Origin: Chromatiales bacterium
Lineage (GTDB): Bacteria > Pseudomonadota > Gammaproteobacteria > Steroidobacterales > Woeseiaceae
Assembly (NCBI GenBank): GCA_004282875.1
Contig: SHLT01000020.1
Location: 1 to 34,751, forward strand
Direction: 5' to 3'
Length of the DNA stretch: 34,751 nt
Under the pieces are notes generated by a model. The model did not search any database. It had not been told where the DNA came from and was given only the letters and a program-made list of their open reading frames with translations. A program made the translations under genes and the position numbers. This document shows positions 7,314-16,840 of the stretch, piece after piece; position 1 is the stretch's first letter, and each line of letters opens with the position of its first letter.

Positions 7314-10300
7314 GTGACTACAAAAAACAATCGGCGCAGCGGGGATGCACGGCAGCAGATCATCGATGCCATTCTCGCGTCGCCCGTCACCTCTCGCTCA
7401 CTCAAAAGACGCACTGACATAAAACGGTACCTTGCGCAGTATTTTGCCAACATACCGTTCGAAGACCTCGAAGGACGGTCCGAGCCCATCATGGCGCGGG
7501 TGGCGCTGGATCACCTCGATTTCGGTGCCGAGCGAAAGCCCGGCCAGGCGGTACTGCGGATCTTCAACGCGAACGAGAAGGAACACGGCTATACCTCGGC
7601 ATTTACGTTTATCGAAATGGTCAACGACGACATGCCGTTCCTGGTCGACTCGGTCGCAGCGGCGATCAATCGTCATAAACTCGCCGTGCACATCACCGTG
7701 CACCCGATCATTTCTGTCAACCGTGACGAAAACGGCAAGCTGTTATCGGTCACCGATGCCAACAGTGACGACGGCGTTACGGAATCGTTTATTCGCTTCG
7801 CGATATCGCGCGAAACCGACCCGCAACAGCTCAAGCTGCTGCGCAAGGAAATTAAGAAGGTGCTATCTGACGTGCGTGTCACCGTGCGTGACTGGGGCGC
7901 CATGCGTCAGCGCATGCAGGAAACGCGGGATCTGCTCGAAAACGGGCCACGAGGCGTCGATCCGTTGTTACGGACCGAGAGCCAGGCCTTGCTCGAATGG
8001 ATGGCAGACGAGCATTTCACGTTTCTCGGGTACCGTGAATACAGACTGCGCAAGCGCGGCAATCGCACTTTCCTGAACGCCGTCAAGGGCACCGGCCTTG
8101 GCGTACTCAGCCGCGATGACAGCGAACACAAGTCCATTGAGCTGACCGAGGAAATGCAGCGCCTGACGCGCTCGCGCGACTGGCTGATACTGACCAAGGC
8201 CAATTCGCGTTCAACGGTCCACCGCGCGGCGTTTCTCGACTACGTTGGCGTCAAGGTCTACGACGACAATGGCAACGCCGTCGGCGAGCGGCGTTTCATC
8301 GGGCTGCTGACGTCCATTGCATACAGTGAAAGTCCTACCAATATTCCATACCTGCGTCACAAGGTGCGCAAGATATTCGAACGTGCCGAAGTCGACGCCG
8401 CAGGGCATCGCGGCAAAGCACTGCTGCACATTATCGAAACCTATCCGCGCGAGGAGTTGTTCCAGAGCAGCGTTCAGGACCTGACACGCACGACTATTGG
8501 CATCCTCAACCTGCAGGATAGGCAGCGCGTAAAGCTGTTCCTGCGCCGCGATACCTTCCGCCGCTTTTTCTCCTGCCTGGTCTTTGTCCCGCGAGAAAAA
8601 TACACCACCGCGATCAGGCGCAAGATCGAAGCACTTCTGACCGACGCGTTCGGTGGCATCTCGGTTGATTCGGCCGTACAGATTTCAGAGTCGGCGCTTG
8701 CTCGTGTCCATATCATCGTACGCACGCCCGACGGCAAGCGGCCGCATATCAGTATCAAGAAGATTGAGCAGAAACTCGCAGACCTCGTCGTCACCTGGTC
8801 GGACCGCTTGCGCGCACAGATGATCGAGACGTACGGCAGTGAAGAAGGCGAGCAGCTTTATCGTCGCTACGGCAATATCTTCCCGGCAGGTTTCCAGGAA
8901 GACACGCGTCCGGTCGAGGCCTGCTCGGACATCCGGGCCATTGATGACATGGTCCATGACGGCGTCGCTCGTAGTGTGGACCTGTACGCCGCCGACACGC
9001 TCAACGACGGCGACATGCGCTTCATCGTCTATAGCGTGGACAAGCCTATCGCACTGTCCGACGCGCTCCCAATCGTCGAGTACATGGGCTCGACCGTGTA
9101 CACCGAGCACCCGTATGAGTGCACGCTGGAATCGGGTGAGTCGTTCTGGATCCAGGACTTTCACCTGCGGCACGAAAGCGGCACGGCGGTCGATGTCGAA
9201 GCCGTATCGGAGCGCTTTGAAGAATGCTTCATGGCCGTCCTGGCGGGCGAGGCCGAAAACGACGGGCTGAACCGCCTGGTGGTCGCCGCCGGGCTGACCT
9301 GGCGTGAGGTGACGCTGCTGCGTTGCTACGCCAAGCACATCCTGCAACTCGGCGTGCCGTTCTCACAGGCCTACATGGAAGACGTTCTGGTCGAGCATGC
9401 AGATCTGGCCCGGGCGCTCGTCGACCAGTTTGAAAGCCAGTTTGACCCGAGCGTTTCCAAGACCAAGCGCCGGCGCGACCGCAAGACCATCGCTACCCGG
9501 GTACGGCGCGGCTTGTCCAGGGCGCGCAACGTCGATGAAGATCGAATCCTGTCGGCCTTTGCCGGCGGCATTGCTGCGACGCTTCGCAGCAACTATTTCC
9601 TGACAGTCGACGGCAAGCCGAAGACCTTCATCTCCATCAAGCTGGATCCCGACCAGCTTCCGGAGGTGCCGCTACCCAAGCCGAAGTACGAAGTGTTCGT
9701 CTACTCGCCTGAAGTCGAAGGCGTCCACCTGCGCGGCGGCGATATCGCGCGTGGCGGCTTGCGCTGGTCGGATCGTCGGGAAGACTTCCGCACGGAAGTG
9801 TTGGGGTTGATGAAAGCGCAGGTAGTCAAGAACACGGTCATTGTCCCGACCGGCGCCAAGGGCGGGTTCTTCCCGAAACGGGCGCCGAGCGGGGACCGCG
9901 ACGCCATCTTCAAGAACGGCGTGAAATGTTACAAGACATTCATTCGCGGCCTGCTGGACATCACCGACAACGTTATCGATGGCGATGTCGTTACACCGGA
10001 AGGCATCATTCGTCGCGACGGCGATGACCCCTACCTCGTCGTTGCTGCAGACAAGGGCACGGCAACGTTTTCAGATCTTGCGAACAGTCTTTCAGCCGAG
10101 TATGACTTCTGGCTCGATGATGCGTTTGCGTCCGGCGGTTCCGCTGGCTACGACCACAAGGTCATGGGCATCACTGCCCGCGGCGCATGGGAAGCCGTCA
10201 AACGTCACTTCCACGAGCAGGGACTCAACACACAGACGGACCCGTTCACAGTGGCCGGCATCGGCGATATGAGCGGCGACGTTTTCGGCAACGGCATGTT

Positions 10301-12143
10301 GCTGTCGAAGAAGATCAAGCTGCTTGCCGCGTTCAATCACCGCCGCATTTTTCTCGACCCGACGCCGGATATGGCGGCAAGCTACAAGGAACGTCGGCGC
10401 CTGTTCAGAAAAGCCGGTTCGACGTGGGACGACTACAACGAGAAACTCATCTCTAAAGGTGGCGGCGTGTTCTCCCGCCAGGCGAAGACGATTCGCCTGA
10501 GCGCGGAAGTGCGCAAGATGCTCGACATCGAGGAAACGGCAGTACAGCCCGATGAACTCATCAAGGCCATTCTGAAGATGCGTGTCGACCTATTGTGGAA
10601 CGGCGGCATCGGCACCTATGTCAAAGCGAGTGGCGAGGGCCATTCCGATGTTGGAGACCGGAGCAATGACGCCCTGCGCGTCGACGCTGACGAACTTCGC
10701 TGCAAGGTCATCGGCGAAGGCGGCAATCTCGGGCTGACACAACGAGCGCGCGTCGAATTCGGCCTGAATGGCGGCCGTATCAACACCGACTTCATCGATA
10801 ACTCGGGTGGTGTCGACAGTTCTGACCGGGAAGTCAACATCAAGATTCTGCTTAGTGCGGTCACCAAGCAGAAGGGCATGCCACGCGACAAGCGCGATGA
10901 ACTGCTCGCGTCGATGACCGACGACGTGGCCAATCTCGTACTGCGTAACAACTACCTGCAGACGCAGGCCATCAGCATGAGCGAAATGCTGTCGGCGGAT
11001 CGTCTTGACGAACTGGCGCGACTGATCACCGACCTTGAGCACACCGGCGAACTCGATCGCGACCTCGAATTCCTCCCGGACGACAATGAAATCGAGGAAC
11101 GGCGCAATCGGAAGCAGGGACTGACGCGACCTGAACTCGCCGTGGTTCTGAGTTACGCGAAAATCGACCTGTACAACGGGCTGATCGATAGCGATGCGTC
11201 GCTCACCGACTTTCTCAAGATCGACCCGCAGCGCTATTTCCCGGATGTGCTGCGACGTCGCTATGCGGACCTGATTCCGGGCCACCGCCTGAGCCGACAG
11301 ATACTCGCAACGCTCATCGCAAACGACATCGTCAATCGCATGGGGCCGGCGTTCGTGAAACGCACGCAGGCCGATACCGGCGCGAGCATCATCACTACGG
11401 CGCGCGCCTACGAGGTCGCACGCATCATTTGCCGCGCGAGGCCGCTCCTCAAGGAGATCGAGGCGCTCGATCACGTTATCTCTGCCGAGGCGCAGATGCT
11501 CATGATGTTCGATATCAGTCGCACATTGCGGCACGCGTGTTACTGGCTGATCGAACAACATGGCGAAGACCTCGACGTTGTGAAGACCGTCGCCAGGCTC
11601 AAGAGCGGCATGGCGAAGATCTATTCGAGATCGAGCAGCTACGTGTCGAAGGCCAGCCAGGCCCGCATCGAAAGGGCGCGGCAGAAGTGGATCGACATGG
11701 GCGTTCCGGAAAAACTCGCCGGCAAGATTGCCTTGCTGCTGCTCACACGAGCGGCCGTTGATATCGTTGACCTTGCCGCCGATCGCAAACGGGACGTTAT
11801 CGAGTCGGCACGCCTTTACTCCGCCTTCAATGACGCGCTCGGTTTGCAGTGGCTGCACAATTCGGCCGAAGATTTGCGCGTGACGGGGCGGTGGCAGGCC
11901 ATGGCCAGGAACAACTTGCGCGAAGACTTTTTCAGTCTGCGACGCGAGCTCGGCGACAAGTTGCTAACCAGACGCGGCACTCGGGATTCACGCGAGGTCG
12001 CGCGGCGCTGGCTGGCAAAACACGAAAGCGAAGTCACCAAGTTCAAGCTCACGATGGAAGAAATGAGACTACGTGGAAACATCGATTTTGCTACGCTGTC
12101 GGTCGCGGCGCAGGAATTGCGCAACCTGATTTCAATTTCTTGA
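7314..12143 (+). CDS. gdhB: NAD-specific glutamate dehydrogenase, large (GDH-180) type
   Basis: At 1609 residues this is the large NAD-dependent glutamate dehydrogenase that deaminates L-glutamate to 2-oxoglutarate and ammonium, feeding amino-acid carbon to the TCA cycle. The N-terminal half (about 1-700) corresponds to the regulatory ACT-like region of the family. The catalytic core follows, with GGLRWSDRREDFRTEV, then PTGAKGGFF around Lys849, GIGDMSGDVFGNGML (nucleotide-binding fold), WNGGIGTY and DNSGGVDSSDRE. The C-terminal part (about 1270-1609) is helical. Length matches the 1600-residue class found in Pseudomonas and relatives rather than the 450-residue GDH. The start is GTG with AAGG upstream. 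Transcription probably continues into gpmA, 18 bases on. In Pseudomonas this enzyme is allosterically controlled and needed for arginine/glutamate catabolism; that role is inferred here. Confidence 0.95.
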   Translation: MTTKNNRRSGDARQQIIDAILASPVTSRSLKRRTDIKRYLAQYFANIPFEDLEGRSEPIMARVALDHLDFGAERKPGQAVLRIFNANEKEHGYTSAFTFIEMVNDDMPFLVDSVAAAINRHKLAVHITVHPIISVNRDENGKLLSVTDANSDDGVTESFIRFAISRETDPQQLKLLRKEIKKVLSDVRVTVRDWGAMRQRMQETRDLLENGPRGVDPLLRTESQALLEWMADEHFTFLGYREYRLRKRGNRTFLNAVKGTGLGVLSRDDSEHKSIELTEEMQRLTRSRDWLILTKANSRSTVHRAAFLDYVGVKVYDDNGNAVGERRFIGLLTSIAYSESPTNIPYLRHKVRKIFERAEVDAAGHRGKALLHIIETYPREELFQSSVQDLTRTTIGILNLQDRQRVKLFLRRDTFRRFFSCLVFVPREKYTTAIRRKIEALLTDAFGGISVDSAVQISESALARVHIIVRTPDGKRPHISIKKIEQKLADLVVTWSDRLRAQMIETYGSEEGEQLYRRYGNIFPAGFQEDTRPVEACSDIRAIDDMVHDGVARSVDLYAADTLNDGDMRFIVYSVDKPIALSDALPIVEYMGSTVYTEHPYECTLESGESFWIQDFHLRHESGTAVDVEAVSERFEECFMAVLAGEAENDGLNRLVVAAGLTWREVTLLRCYAKHILQLGVPFSQAYMEDVLVEHADLARALVDQFESQFDPSVSKTKRRRDRKTIATRVRRGLSRARNVDEDRILSAFAGGIAATLRSNYFLTVDGKPKTFISIKLDPDQLPEVPLPKPKYEVFVYSPEVEGVHLRGGDIARGGLRWSDRREDFRTEVLGLMKAQVVKNTVIVPTGAKGGFFPKRAPSGDRDAIFKNGVKCYKTFIRGLLDITDNVIDGDVVTPEGIIRRDGDDPYLVVAADKGTATFSDLANSLSAEYDFWLDDAFASGGSAGYDHKVMGITARGAWEAVKRHFHEQGLNTQTDPFTVAGIGDMSGDVFGNGMLLSKKIKLLAAFNHRRIFLDPTPDMAASYKERRRLFRKAGSTWDDYNEKLISKGGGVFSRQAKTIRLSAEVRKMLDIEETAVQPDELIKAILKMRVDLLWNGGIGTYVKASGEGHSDVGDRSNDALRVDADELRCKVIGEGGNLGLTQRARVEFGLNGGRINTDFIDNSGGVDSSDREVNIKILLSAVTKQKGMPRDKRDELLASMTDDVANLVLRNNYLQTQAISMSEMLSADRLDELARLITDLEHTGELDRDLEFLPDDNEIEERRNRKQGLTRPELAVVLSYAKIDLYNGLIDSDASLTDFLKIDPQRYFPDVLRRRYADLIPGHRLSRQILATLIANDIVNRMGPAFVKRTQADTGASIITTARAYEVARIICRARPLLKEIEALDHVISAEAQMLMMFDISRTLRHACYWLIEQHGEDLDVVKTVARLKSGMAKIYSRSSSYVSKASQARIERARQKWIDMGVPEKLAGKIALLLLTRAAVDIVDLAADRKRDVIESARLYSAFNDALGLQWLHNSAEDLRVTGRWQAMARNNLREDFFSLRRELGDKLLTRRGTRDSREVARRWLAKHESEVTKFKLTMEEMRLRGNIDFATLSVAAQELRNLISIS

Positions 12144-12161
12144 TACTGAACCGGAGCATAC

Positions 12162-12905
12162 ATGGCTGGCAAGCTTGTACTCTGCCGTCACGGCCAGAGT
12201 GACTGGAACCTGAAAAACCTGTTCACGGGATGGAAGGACGTGGACCTGACAGAGAAAGGCAATGACGAAGCCGTTGCGGCGGGCAAACTGCTGCAAGAAC
12301 TCGGCTACGATTTCGACATTGCCTATACCTCGGTCCTGAAACGCGCCATTCGAACACTCTGGCATATTCTCGACCAGATGGATCTGATGTGGATCCCCGT
12401 GACGCGCGACTGGCGCCTGAATGAGCGCCACTACGGCGCGTTACAGGGCCTGAACAAGGCAGAGACCGCCGCCAAGTATGGCGACGAACAGGTGCATATC
12501 TGGCGCCGCAGCTACGATATTCCGCCGCCGCCGCTCGAAGACGACGATGATCGCCATCCAAAGTTCGATCCGCGCTATGCGGGCATCGACGGACTTCCCG
12601 GTGCGGAGTCTCTCAAACTGACGCTGGAGCGCGTGCTGCCCTGCTGGGAGGACGTGATCGTGCCGGACCTGAAGGCTGGAAAGAATGTCCTTATCGCCGC
12701 ACATGGCAACAGCCTGCGAGCGCTGGTGAAGATGCTCGACGAAGTGTCCGACGAAGAAATCACCGGGTTCAATATCCCGACGGGCATTCCGCTCGCCTAC
12801 GAGCTCGACGACGACCTCAAGCCGCTGTCGCGGGAATTCCTCGGCGATCCCGAAGCCGTCGCCAAGGCGGCGGCGGCCGTCGCGGCCCAGGGCAAGGCGA
12901 AGTGA
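12162..12905 (+). CDS. gpmA: 2,3-bisphosphoglycerate-dependent phosphoglycerate mutase
   Basis: This glycolytic and gluconeogenic enzyme interconverts 3- and 2-phosphoglycerate through a phosphohistidine. In its 247 residues the phosphorylated His10 lies in CRHGQSDWN and the second catalytic His181 lies in AHGNSLR. The [13 protein letters not shown] segment carries the usual substrate contacts, and the length equals the E. coli enzyme within a few residues. A GGAG Shine-Dalgarno sits five bases before the ATG. The gene follows gdhB by 18 bases and overlaps the next gene by four bases (GTGA), suggesting translational coupling with the carbonic-anhydrase-like protein. The Ala/Lys-rich last 15 residues are probably a flexible tail. 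Confidence 0.95.
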   Translation: MAGKLVLCRHGQSDWNLKNLFTGWKDVDLTEKGNDEAVAAGKLLQELGYDFDIAYTSVLKRAIRTLWHILDQMDLMWIPVTRDWRLNERHYGALQGLNKAETAAKYGDEQVHIWRRSYDIPPPPLEDDDDRHPKFDPRYAGIDGLPGAESLKLTLERVLPCWEDVIVPDLKAGKNVLIAAHGNSLRALVKMLDEVSDEEITGFNIPTGIPLAYELDDDLKPLSREFLGDPEAVAKAAAAVAAQGKAK

Positions 12906-13426
12906 TCTACACGCTCGGCGACCGCGCTCCGATTCTCGAGGGCGCCGGGCATTTTATTGCGGACAATGCAACGATAATAGGCAGCGTCCGGCTCGGGGAC
13001 CAGGCGAGCGTGTGGTTCAACTGCGTACTCCGCGGCGACAACGACTGGCTAACGATCGGCGCCCGTAGCAACATCCAGGACGGTTCCGTACTGCACACCG
13101 ATGAGGGTATCGAGCTCGTCGTCGGCGCCGGCGTCACGGTGGGACACAAGGTCATGCTGCACGGCTGCTCGATCGGCGACAACTCATTGATCGGCATCGG
13201 CAGCAGCATTTTGAACGGTGCGAAGATTGGCCGCGACTGCCTCGTCGGCGCGCACGCGCTGGTTACCGAAAACAAAGTTTTCCCCGACAGGTCGCTGATC
13301 CTCGGAGCACCAGCCAAAGTGGTGCGCGAGCTTAGCGACGAAGAGGTCGCCCAAATCCGCTGGTCGGCCGACGTTTACGTCAGAAACGCCAGCCGATTCC
13401 TGTCAGACCTGGTGCCGGGGGTCTGA
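12902..13426 (+). CDS. Gamma carbonic anhydrase-like hexapeptide-repeat protein
   Basis: This is a 174-residue left-handed beta-helix protein of the gamma-class carbonic anhydrase/YrdA/PaaY group. Hexapeptide repeats with I/V/L-G spacing run from about residue 20 to 145, followed by a C-terminal helix. The three metal-binding histidines are in place: His65 (VLHTDEG) and His82 and His87 ([10 protein letters not shown]). A trimer with zinc or iron between subunits is expected. Relatives include true carbonic anhydrases but also PaaY-type thioesterases and proteins of unknown function, so the reaction is not settled. The GTG start overlaps the gpmA stop by four bases, and the 3' end overlaps the convergent tesB by 24 bases, leaving no terminator between them. 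Confidence 0.85.
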   Translation: MIYTLGDRAPILEGAGHFIADNATIIGSVRLGDQASVWFNCVLRGDNDWLTIGARSNIQDGSVLHTDEGIELVVGAGVTVGHKVMLHGCSIGDNSLIGIGSSILNGAKIGRDCLVGAHALVTENKVFPDRSLILGAPAKVVRELSDEEVAQIRWSADVYVRNASRFLSDLVPGV

Positions 13427-14302
13427 GCGTTTTGCGGCACGCCCTGGATCGACGACGCGTATCAGACCTTCCTGCGTCGTCGACGCGACCAGCTTGCCTT
13501 CCTGGGTGAAGAACTGCCCGCGTGCGTAGCCACGTGCGCCGGATGCGTTCGGGCTGTCCATCGCGTACAGCAACCACTCGTCCAGGCGAAATTCGCGATG
13601 AAACCAGAGTGCATGATCCAGGCTCGCCATGATGACTTTGCCCTGCGTAAACGGTAATGCATGCGGCAAAGTGGCTGTCGTCAGCAGCTCGAAATCCGAG
13701 ACGTAGGCCATCAGATTCTGGTGCAGTGCCAGTCCGTCGGGCAGTTTATCGACCGCACGAACCCAGACATGTTTGTTGGGAGGCCGTTTTACCGGCTCGT
13801 CGAGATCCGACTGCTCGACGGGCCGAAACTCGAAGGGCCGCTGATCGGTCATGAAACGCCGCAGCTTGACCGGGATCTTATCGAGCACGTCGGCCGCCAG
13901 GTGCGTCAGGTCTTTCAGTCCGTCCGGCTCGGGCACATCGGGCATATCGGCCTGGTGCGACAGTCCATCCTGGCTCACCTGGAAGGATGCTGCCAGGTTC
14001 AGAATCGGCCGTCCGTGCTGGATCGCAACGACGCGTCGATTGGAGAAGCTGCCTCCGTCCCGGGAACGATCCACGTCATAGATGATCGGCGCGTTGATAT
14101 CCCCGCGCCGCAGGAAGTAGCCATGCAGCGAGTGGGCGACCCTGCCCTCCACCGTATGTTGTGCGGCGGACAAGGCCTGTCCGAGCACCTGCCCGCCGAA
14201 TACCTGCGGACTGCCGATATCGCGGCTTGCGCCGCGAAAAATATTTTCCTCGATGCGCTCGAGCTTGAGCAGAGTGATCAGGTCATCGAGTACCGGGTGC
14301 AT
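13403..14302 (-). CDS. tesB: Acyl-CoA thioesterase II
   Basis: This 299-residue double-hotdog thioesterase hydrolyses medium- to long-chain acyl-CoA to free acid and CoA. The catalytic triad aligns with E. coli D204/T228/Q278 as Asp203 (YVSDFELL), Ser227 (MASLDHALWFHR) and Gln277 (STTQEG). The Thr-to-Ser change keeps the hydroxyl. The N-terminal half holds FGGQVLGQAL and HSLHGYFLRRGD, typical of TesB. It is the last gene of a three-gene operon: its ATG overlaps the stop of the upstream SDR as TAATG, so re-initiation is likely. Co-expression with an acyl-CoA ligase is paradoxical (activation and hydrolysis together) and suggests a role in acyl-CoA homeostasis or recovery of free CoA. Confidence 0.93.
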   Translation of the reverse strand: MHPVLDDLITLLKLERIEENIFRGASRDIGSPQVFGGQVLGQALSAAQHTVEGRVAHSLHGYFLRRGDINAPIIYDVDRSRDGGSFSNRRVVAIQHGRPILNLAASFQVSQDGLSHQADMPDVPEPDGLKDLTHLAADVLDKIPVKLRRFMTDQRPFEFRPVEQSDLDEPVKRPPNKHVWVRAVDKLPDGLALHQNLMAYVSDFELLTTATLPHALPFTQGKVIMASLDHALWFHREFRLDEWLLYAMDSPNASGARGYARGQFFTQEGKLVASTTQEGLIRVVDPGRAAKRSDPRHQV

Positions 14303-15051
14303 TACTGGCCCAGGCGACCGCCATCCACCGCAACGCCTGTGCCACTCACGAACACGGCATCATCGCTCGCGAGGAACAGCGCGACTTTGGCCACGTCGAC
14401 GGGCTCACCAAGACGCCGCGCAGCCGAGCTCTTGATGCAGTGATCGCGCAGCGCTTTATTCTTGCGAAACACTTCGCGACTCTCGGGGGTCATAACGGCA
14501 CCCGGCTGAATGTAGTTCGCCGTGATGCCGAATTCGCCGGTCTCGGCGGCAAGCGCGCGCGTCAGGTTGGCCAGGTCGTGCTCAGCGCGGGTGCTTGCCT
14601 CATTGCCGTCCGCGGCAAAGAAGCTGCGCAGGAAGCCGAGGTTGATGATACGGCCGGCAGGACTGTTCTTGAGATACGGCAGCGCCGCCCGGCATGCGGC
14701 CATGACGAGCGTCGCACGCAACCTGAGCACGTTTTCGAGTTTTTCGTCCGCCGTCGACAGGGGGGCCTCCTGGCGCAACAGGAAATCGGTGACCAGGATA
14801 TCAATGCCGCCGAGTTTCTCAGCAGCCTCGTCCACCAGCGCGCTCAGACGCTCGGGATCGTTCAGGTTGGAAATCATGCCCGTGATCCCCTTGACCGACG
14901 CGTAGTGCTGCACGACCCCGCTATTGCTCGTGTCAGCCGCGATCACGGACGCACCGTGCTTGATCAAGGTTCTTGAAATCGCCTCGCCTATGCCGTCGGC
15001 GGCATTCAGTACAAGCGCATTCAGCCCGTAAAGGCGCAGCGGATCACCCAT
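14302..15051 (-). CDS. SDR-fold protein lacking cofactor and catalytic motifs
   Basis: This 249-residue protein has the length and C-terminal signature of a short-chain dehydrogenase (ITANYIQPGAVMTP, RLGEPVDVAKVALFLASD, then VSGTGVAVDGG). Every functional motif is altered, however. The TGxxxGIG loop reads LNAADGIG (15-22), the NNAG motif reads TDFL (88-91), the Ser region reads INLGF, and YxxxK is replaced by Ser153 and Glu157. The reading frame is open and codon use looks ordinary, so it is not a decaying pseudogene. AGGA lies six bases before the ATG. It sits between the acyl-CoA ligase (23 bases upstream) and tesB (TAATG overlap). I infer a non-catalytic or altered-chemistry SDR, perhaps binding acyl-CoA or scaffolding. 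Automatic annotation would call it an oxidoreductase or enoyl-ACP reductase, which the residues do not support. Confidence 0.8.
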   Translation of the reverse strand: MGDPLRLYGLNALVLNAADGIGEAISRTLIKHGASVIAADTSNSGVVQHYASVKGITGMISNLNDPERLSALVDEAAEKLGGIDILVTDFLLRQEAPLSTADEKLENVLRLRATLVMAACRAALPYLKNSPAGRIINLGFLRSFFAADGNEASTRAEHDLANLTRALAAETGEFGITANYIQPGAVMTPESREVFRKNKALRDHCIKSSAARRLGEPVDVAKVALFLASDDAVFVSGTGVAVDGGRLGQ

Positions 15052-15074
15052 GGAGATTCCTCAAAGTCGGGAGA

Positions 15075-16706
15075 CTATTCTGGAAGCGCATAGTCCGCGA
15101 ATTGCCGGCGCAATTCAATCTTCTTGATTTTGCCCGTCGCCGTATGCGGCAGCTCGTCAACGAAGGCCACGTCGTTGGGGATCCACCAGTCGGCGACCTT
15201 GCCCTTGAAGAAGTCGAGTAGCTCCTGTTTGCCGATGTCCTGCCCCTCGGCCGCGACGATCACGAGCAGCGGCCGCTCTGTCCACTTGGGATGCGCCACA
15301 CCGATGACAGCGGCTTCGGCGACGGCGGGATGCCCCATCGCGGTATTCTCAAGTTCGATCGAGCTTATCCACTCGCCACCCGACTTGATGACGTCCTTGG
15401 TCCGGTCGGTAATCGCCATGTAGCCCTGCGGGTCGATAGTCGCGACGTCACCCGTATCGAACCAGCCGTCTTCGGTGTGCGTACCCGCCGCGCCTTCGAG
15501 CTTGTAATAGTCACTGCAAATCCAGGGGCCGCGCACCTGCAAAGCCCCGTAGGCAACGCCATCCCAGGGAAGCACCTGTCCTTCGTCGTCGACGATGCGC
15601 AGTTCACAACCGTAAATGCCACGGCCGGCCTTGGTTGCGAGGTCAAAGCGTTGGTCTTCGGTGAACGACTCCTGCCCGGCTTTTGGCGTGTTCGCCGTGC
15701 CCAGCGGACTCATCTCGGTCATGCCCCAGCCCTGGATCGTTTGCACATCATGCACCTTCCTGAACTGCTCGATCATGGCACGCGGCACCGCGGCGCCGCC
15801 GATCACGGTTCGTTCCAGTGACTGCAGAACCTGGCCGGACTGCTCGCAGTACTGCAACAAGGCCAGCCAGACTGTGGGCACGCCGAGCGCCAGGTTCACG
15901 TTTTCGGACTTGATCAACTCGTACAGCGCCTCGCCGTCTCCCATTTTGGGGCCCGGCATGACCAGCTTTGCGCCGGTCATGAACGTGGAATACGGAATAC
16001 CCCAGGCATTGACGTGAAACAACGGCACGACGGGTAGCACGACGTCGCAACTCGACAGGTTCATGACGTCGGGCGCCACGGCGGCATACGCATGCAACAC
16101 CGTCGAACGATGGTCGTAAAGCACTCCCTTCGGATCGCCGGTCGTGCCCGAGGTATAACAAAGCGCGGACGCCGTGCGTTCATCGAACTGCGGCCAGTCA
16201 TAATCTGTCGACTCACCGGCAATCATCGTTTCATAGCAGACCGCGTTGGGGAGCGAGGTGTCGGGCATGTGCGCTGCGTCCGTCATTATGACGAATCCCT
16301 CGACATTGGGGATCTGCGGGAGCAGCTTTTCCAGGAGCGGCACGAACATGAGGTCCGTGCAGATATAGCGGTCTTCGGCGTGATTGATAATGAACACGAG
16401 CTGCTCGGGAAACAGCCGCGGATTGATAGTGTGGCAGACATAGCCTGCGCCGCTGACGCCGTAGTAAATCTCGAGATGACGGTAGTCGTTCCAGGCAATC
16501 GTGGCGATGCGGTCACCCCGCTCAAGGCCCAGTTTGTCGAGGGCCCCGGCCAGTTGCCGGGCTCTCGGAACCGCGTCACCGACCGTGTATCGGTGTCTCG
16601 GATTGTCCATCGTGACCGAGACTATTTCCCGGTCTCCATGGAAATTTGCCGCGTGTTCCGCGATCGATGAAATAAGCAGGGGGGTGTCCATCATCAAGCC
16701 GTGCAT
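15075..16706 (-). CDS. Medium/long-chain acyl-CoA synthetase (AMP-forming)
   Basis: This 543-residue member of the ANL superfamily activates a carboxylic acid to acyl-AMP and then acyl-CoA. The P-loop YTSGTTGDPKG is at 184-194. The A5 motif is GWGMTEMSP. The hinge region GWFDTGDVA and DRTKDVIKSGGEWIS follows, and the terminal catalytic Lys526 lies in TATGKIKK. Together with length these resemble AlkK-like medium-chain fatty-acid CoA ligases rather than FadD. An AAGGAC Shine-Dalgarno about eight bases upstream supports the ATG at 16706. It heads an operon with the degenerate SDR and tesB, and is divergent from the TonB-dependent receptor gene, so acid uptake and activation could be co-regulated. 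The substrate chain length is not determinable here. Confidence 0.9.
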   Translation of the reverse strand: MHGLMMDTPLLISSIAEHAANFHGDREIVSVTMDNPRHRYTVGDAVPRARQLAGALDKLGLERGDRIATIAWNDYRHLEIYYGVSGAGYVCHTINPRLFPEQLVFIINHAEDRYICTDLMFVPLLEKLLPQIPNVEGFVIMTDAAHMPDTSLPNAVCYETMIAGESTDYDWPQFDERTASALCYTSGTTGDPKGVLYDHRSTVLHAYAAVAPDVMNLSSCDVVLPVVPLFHVNAWGIPYSTFMTGAKLVMPGPKMGDGEALYELIKSENVNLALGVPTVWLALLQYCEQSGQVLQSLERTVIGGAAVPRAMIEQFRKVHDVQTIQGWGMTEMSPLGTANTPKAGQESFTEDQRFDLATKAGRGIYGCELRIVDDEGQVLPWDGVAYGALQVRGPWICSDYYKLEGAAGTHTEDGWFDTGDVATIDPQGYMAITDRTKDVIKSGGEWISSIELENTAMGHPAVAEAAVIGVAHPKWTERPLLVIVAAEGQDIGKQELLDFFKGKVADWWIPNDVAFVDELPHTATGKIKKIELRRQFADYALPE

Positions 16707-16840
16707 AAGCGGGTCCTTATTTCGTGTCCAATGGCTCGGATAACCATGTATTTTTCATAAGCTTATAGAACAATGCTGCGGGCGCAAACCATGCTATGCT
16801 TGGCCGCGATATTACGCTACATCCCAACAAGGGGGGAGAC
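16707..16840. promoter_or_regulatory. Divergent acyl-CoA ligase/TonB receptor promoter region
   Basis: This is the 134-base divergent control region. It contains a perfect 10-bp palindrome, ATAAGCTTAT, at 16757-16766 in a locally AT-rich patch, a plausible operator or promoter core. TATGCT at 16795-16800 could be a -10 for the receptor, but I see no good -35. A purine-rich GGGGGGAG at 16831-16838 is the receptor's ribosome-binding site. Confidence 0.4.

Noticed and set aside
10590-11858. A 422-codon minus-strand open frame inside the glutamate dehydrogenase gene
   Set aside because: Shadow of the gdhB coding frame, with no recognisable domain or ribosome-binding site.
14302-15051. Degenerate SDR as a pseudogene
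   Set aside because: Full-length open frame, good ribosome-binding site, conserved C-terminal half and tight operon overlaps all argue for a functional protein.
16796-16840. Upstream start of the TonB receptor at 16796
   Set aside because: It would place 15 charged or polar residues before the signal peptide, and the strong GGGGGGAG site precedes the ATG at 16841.
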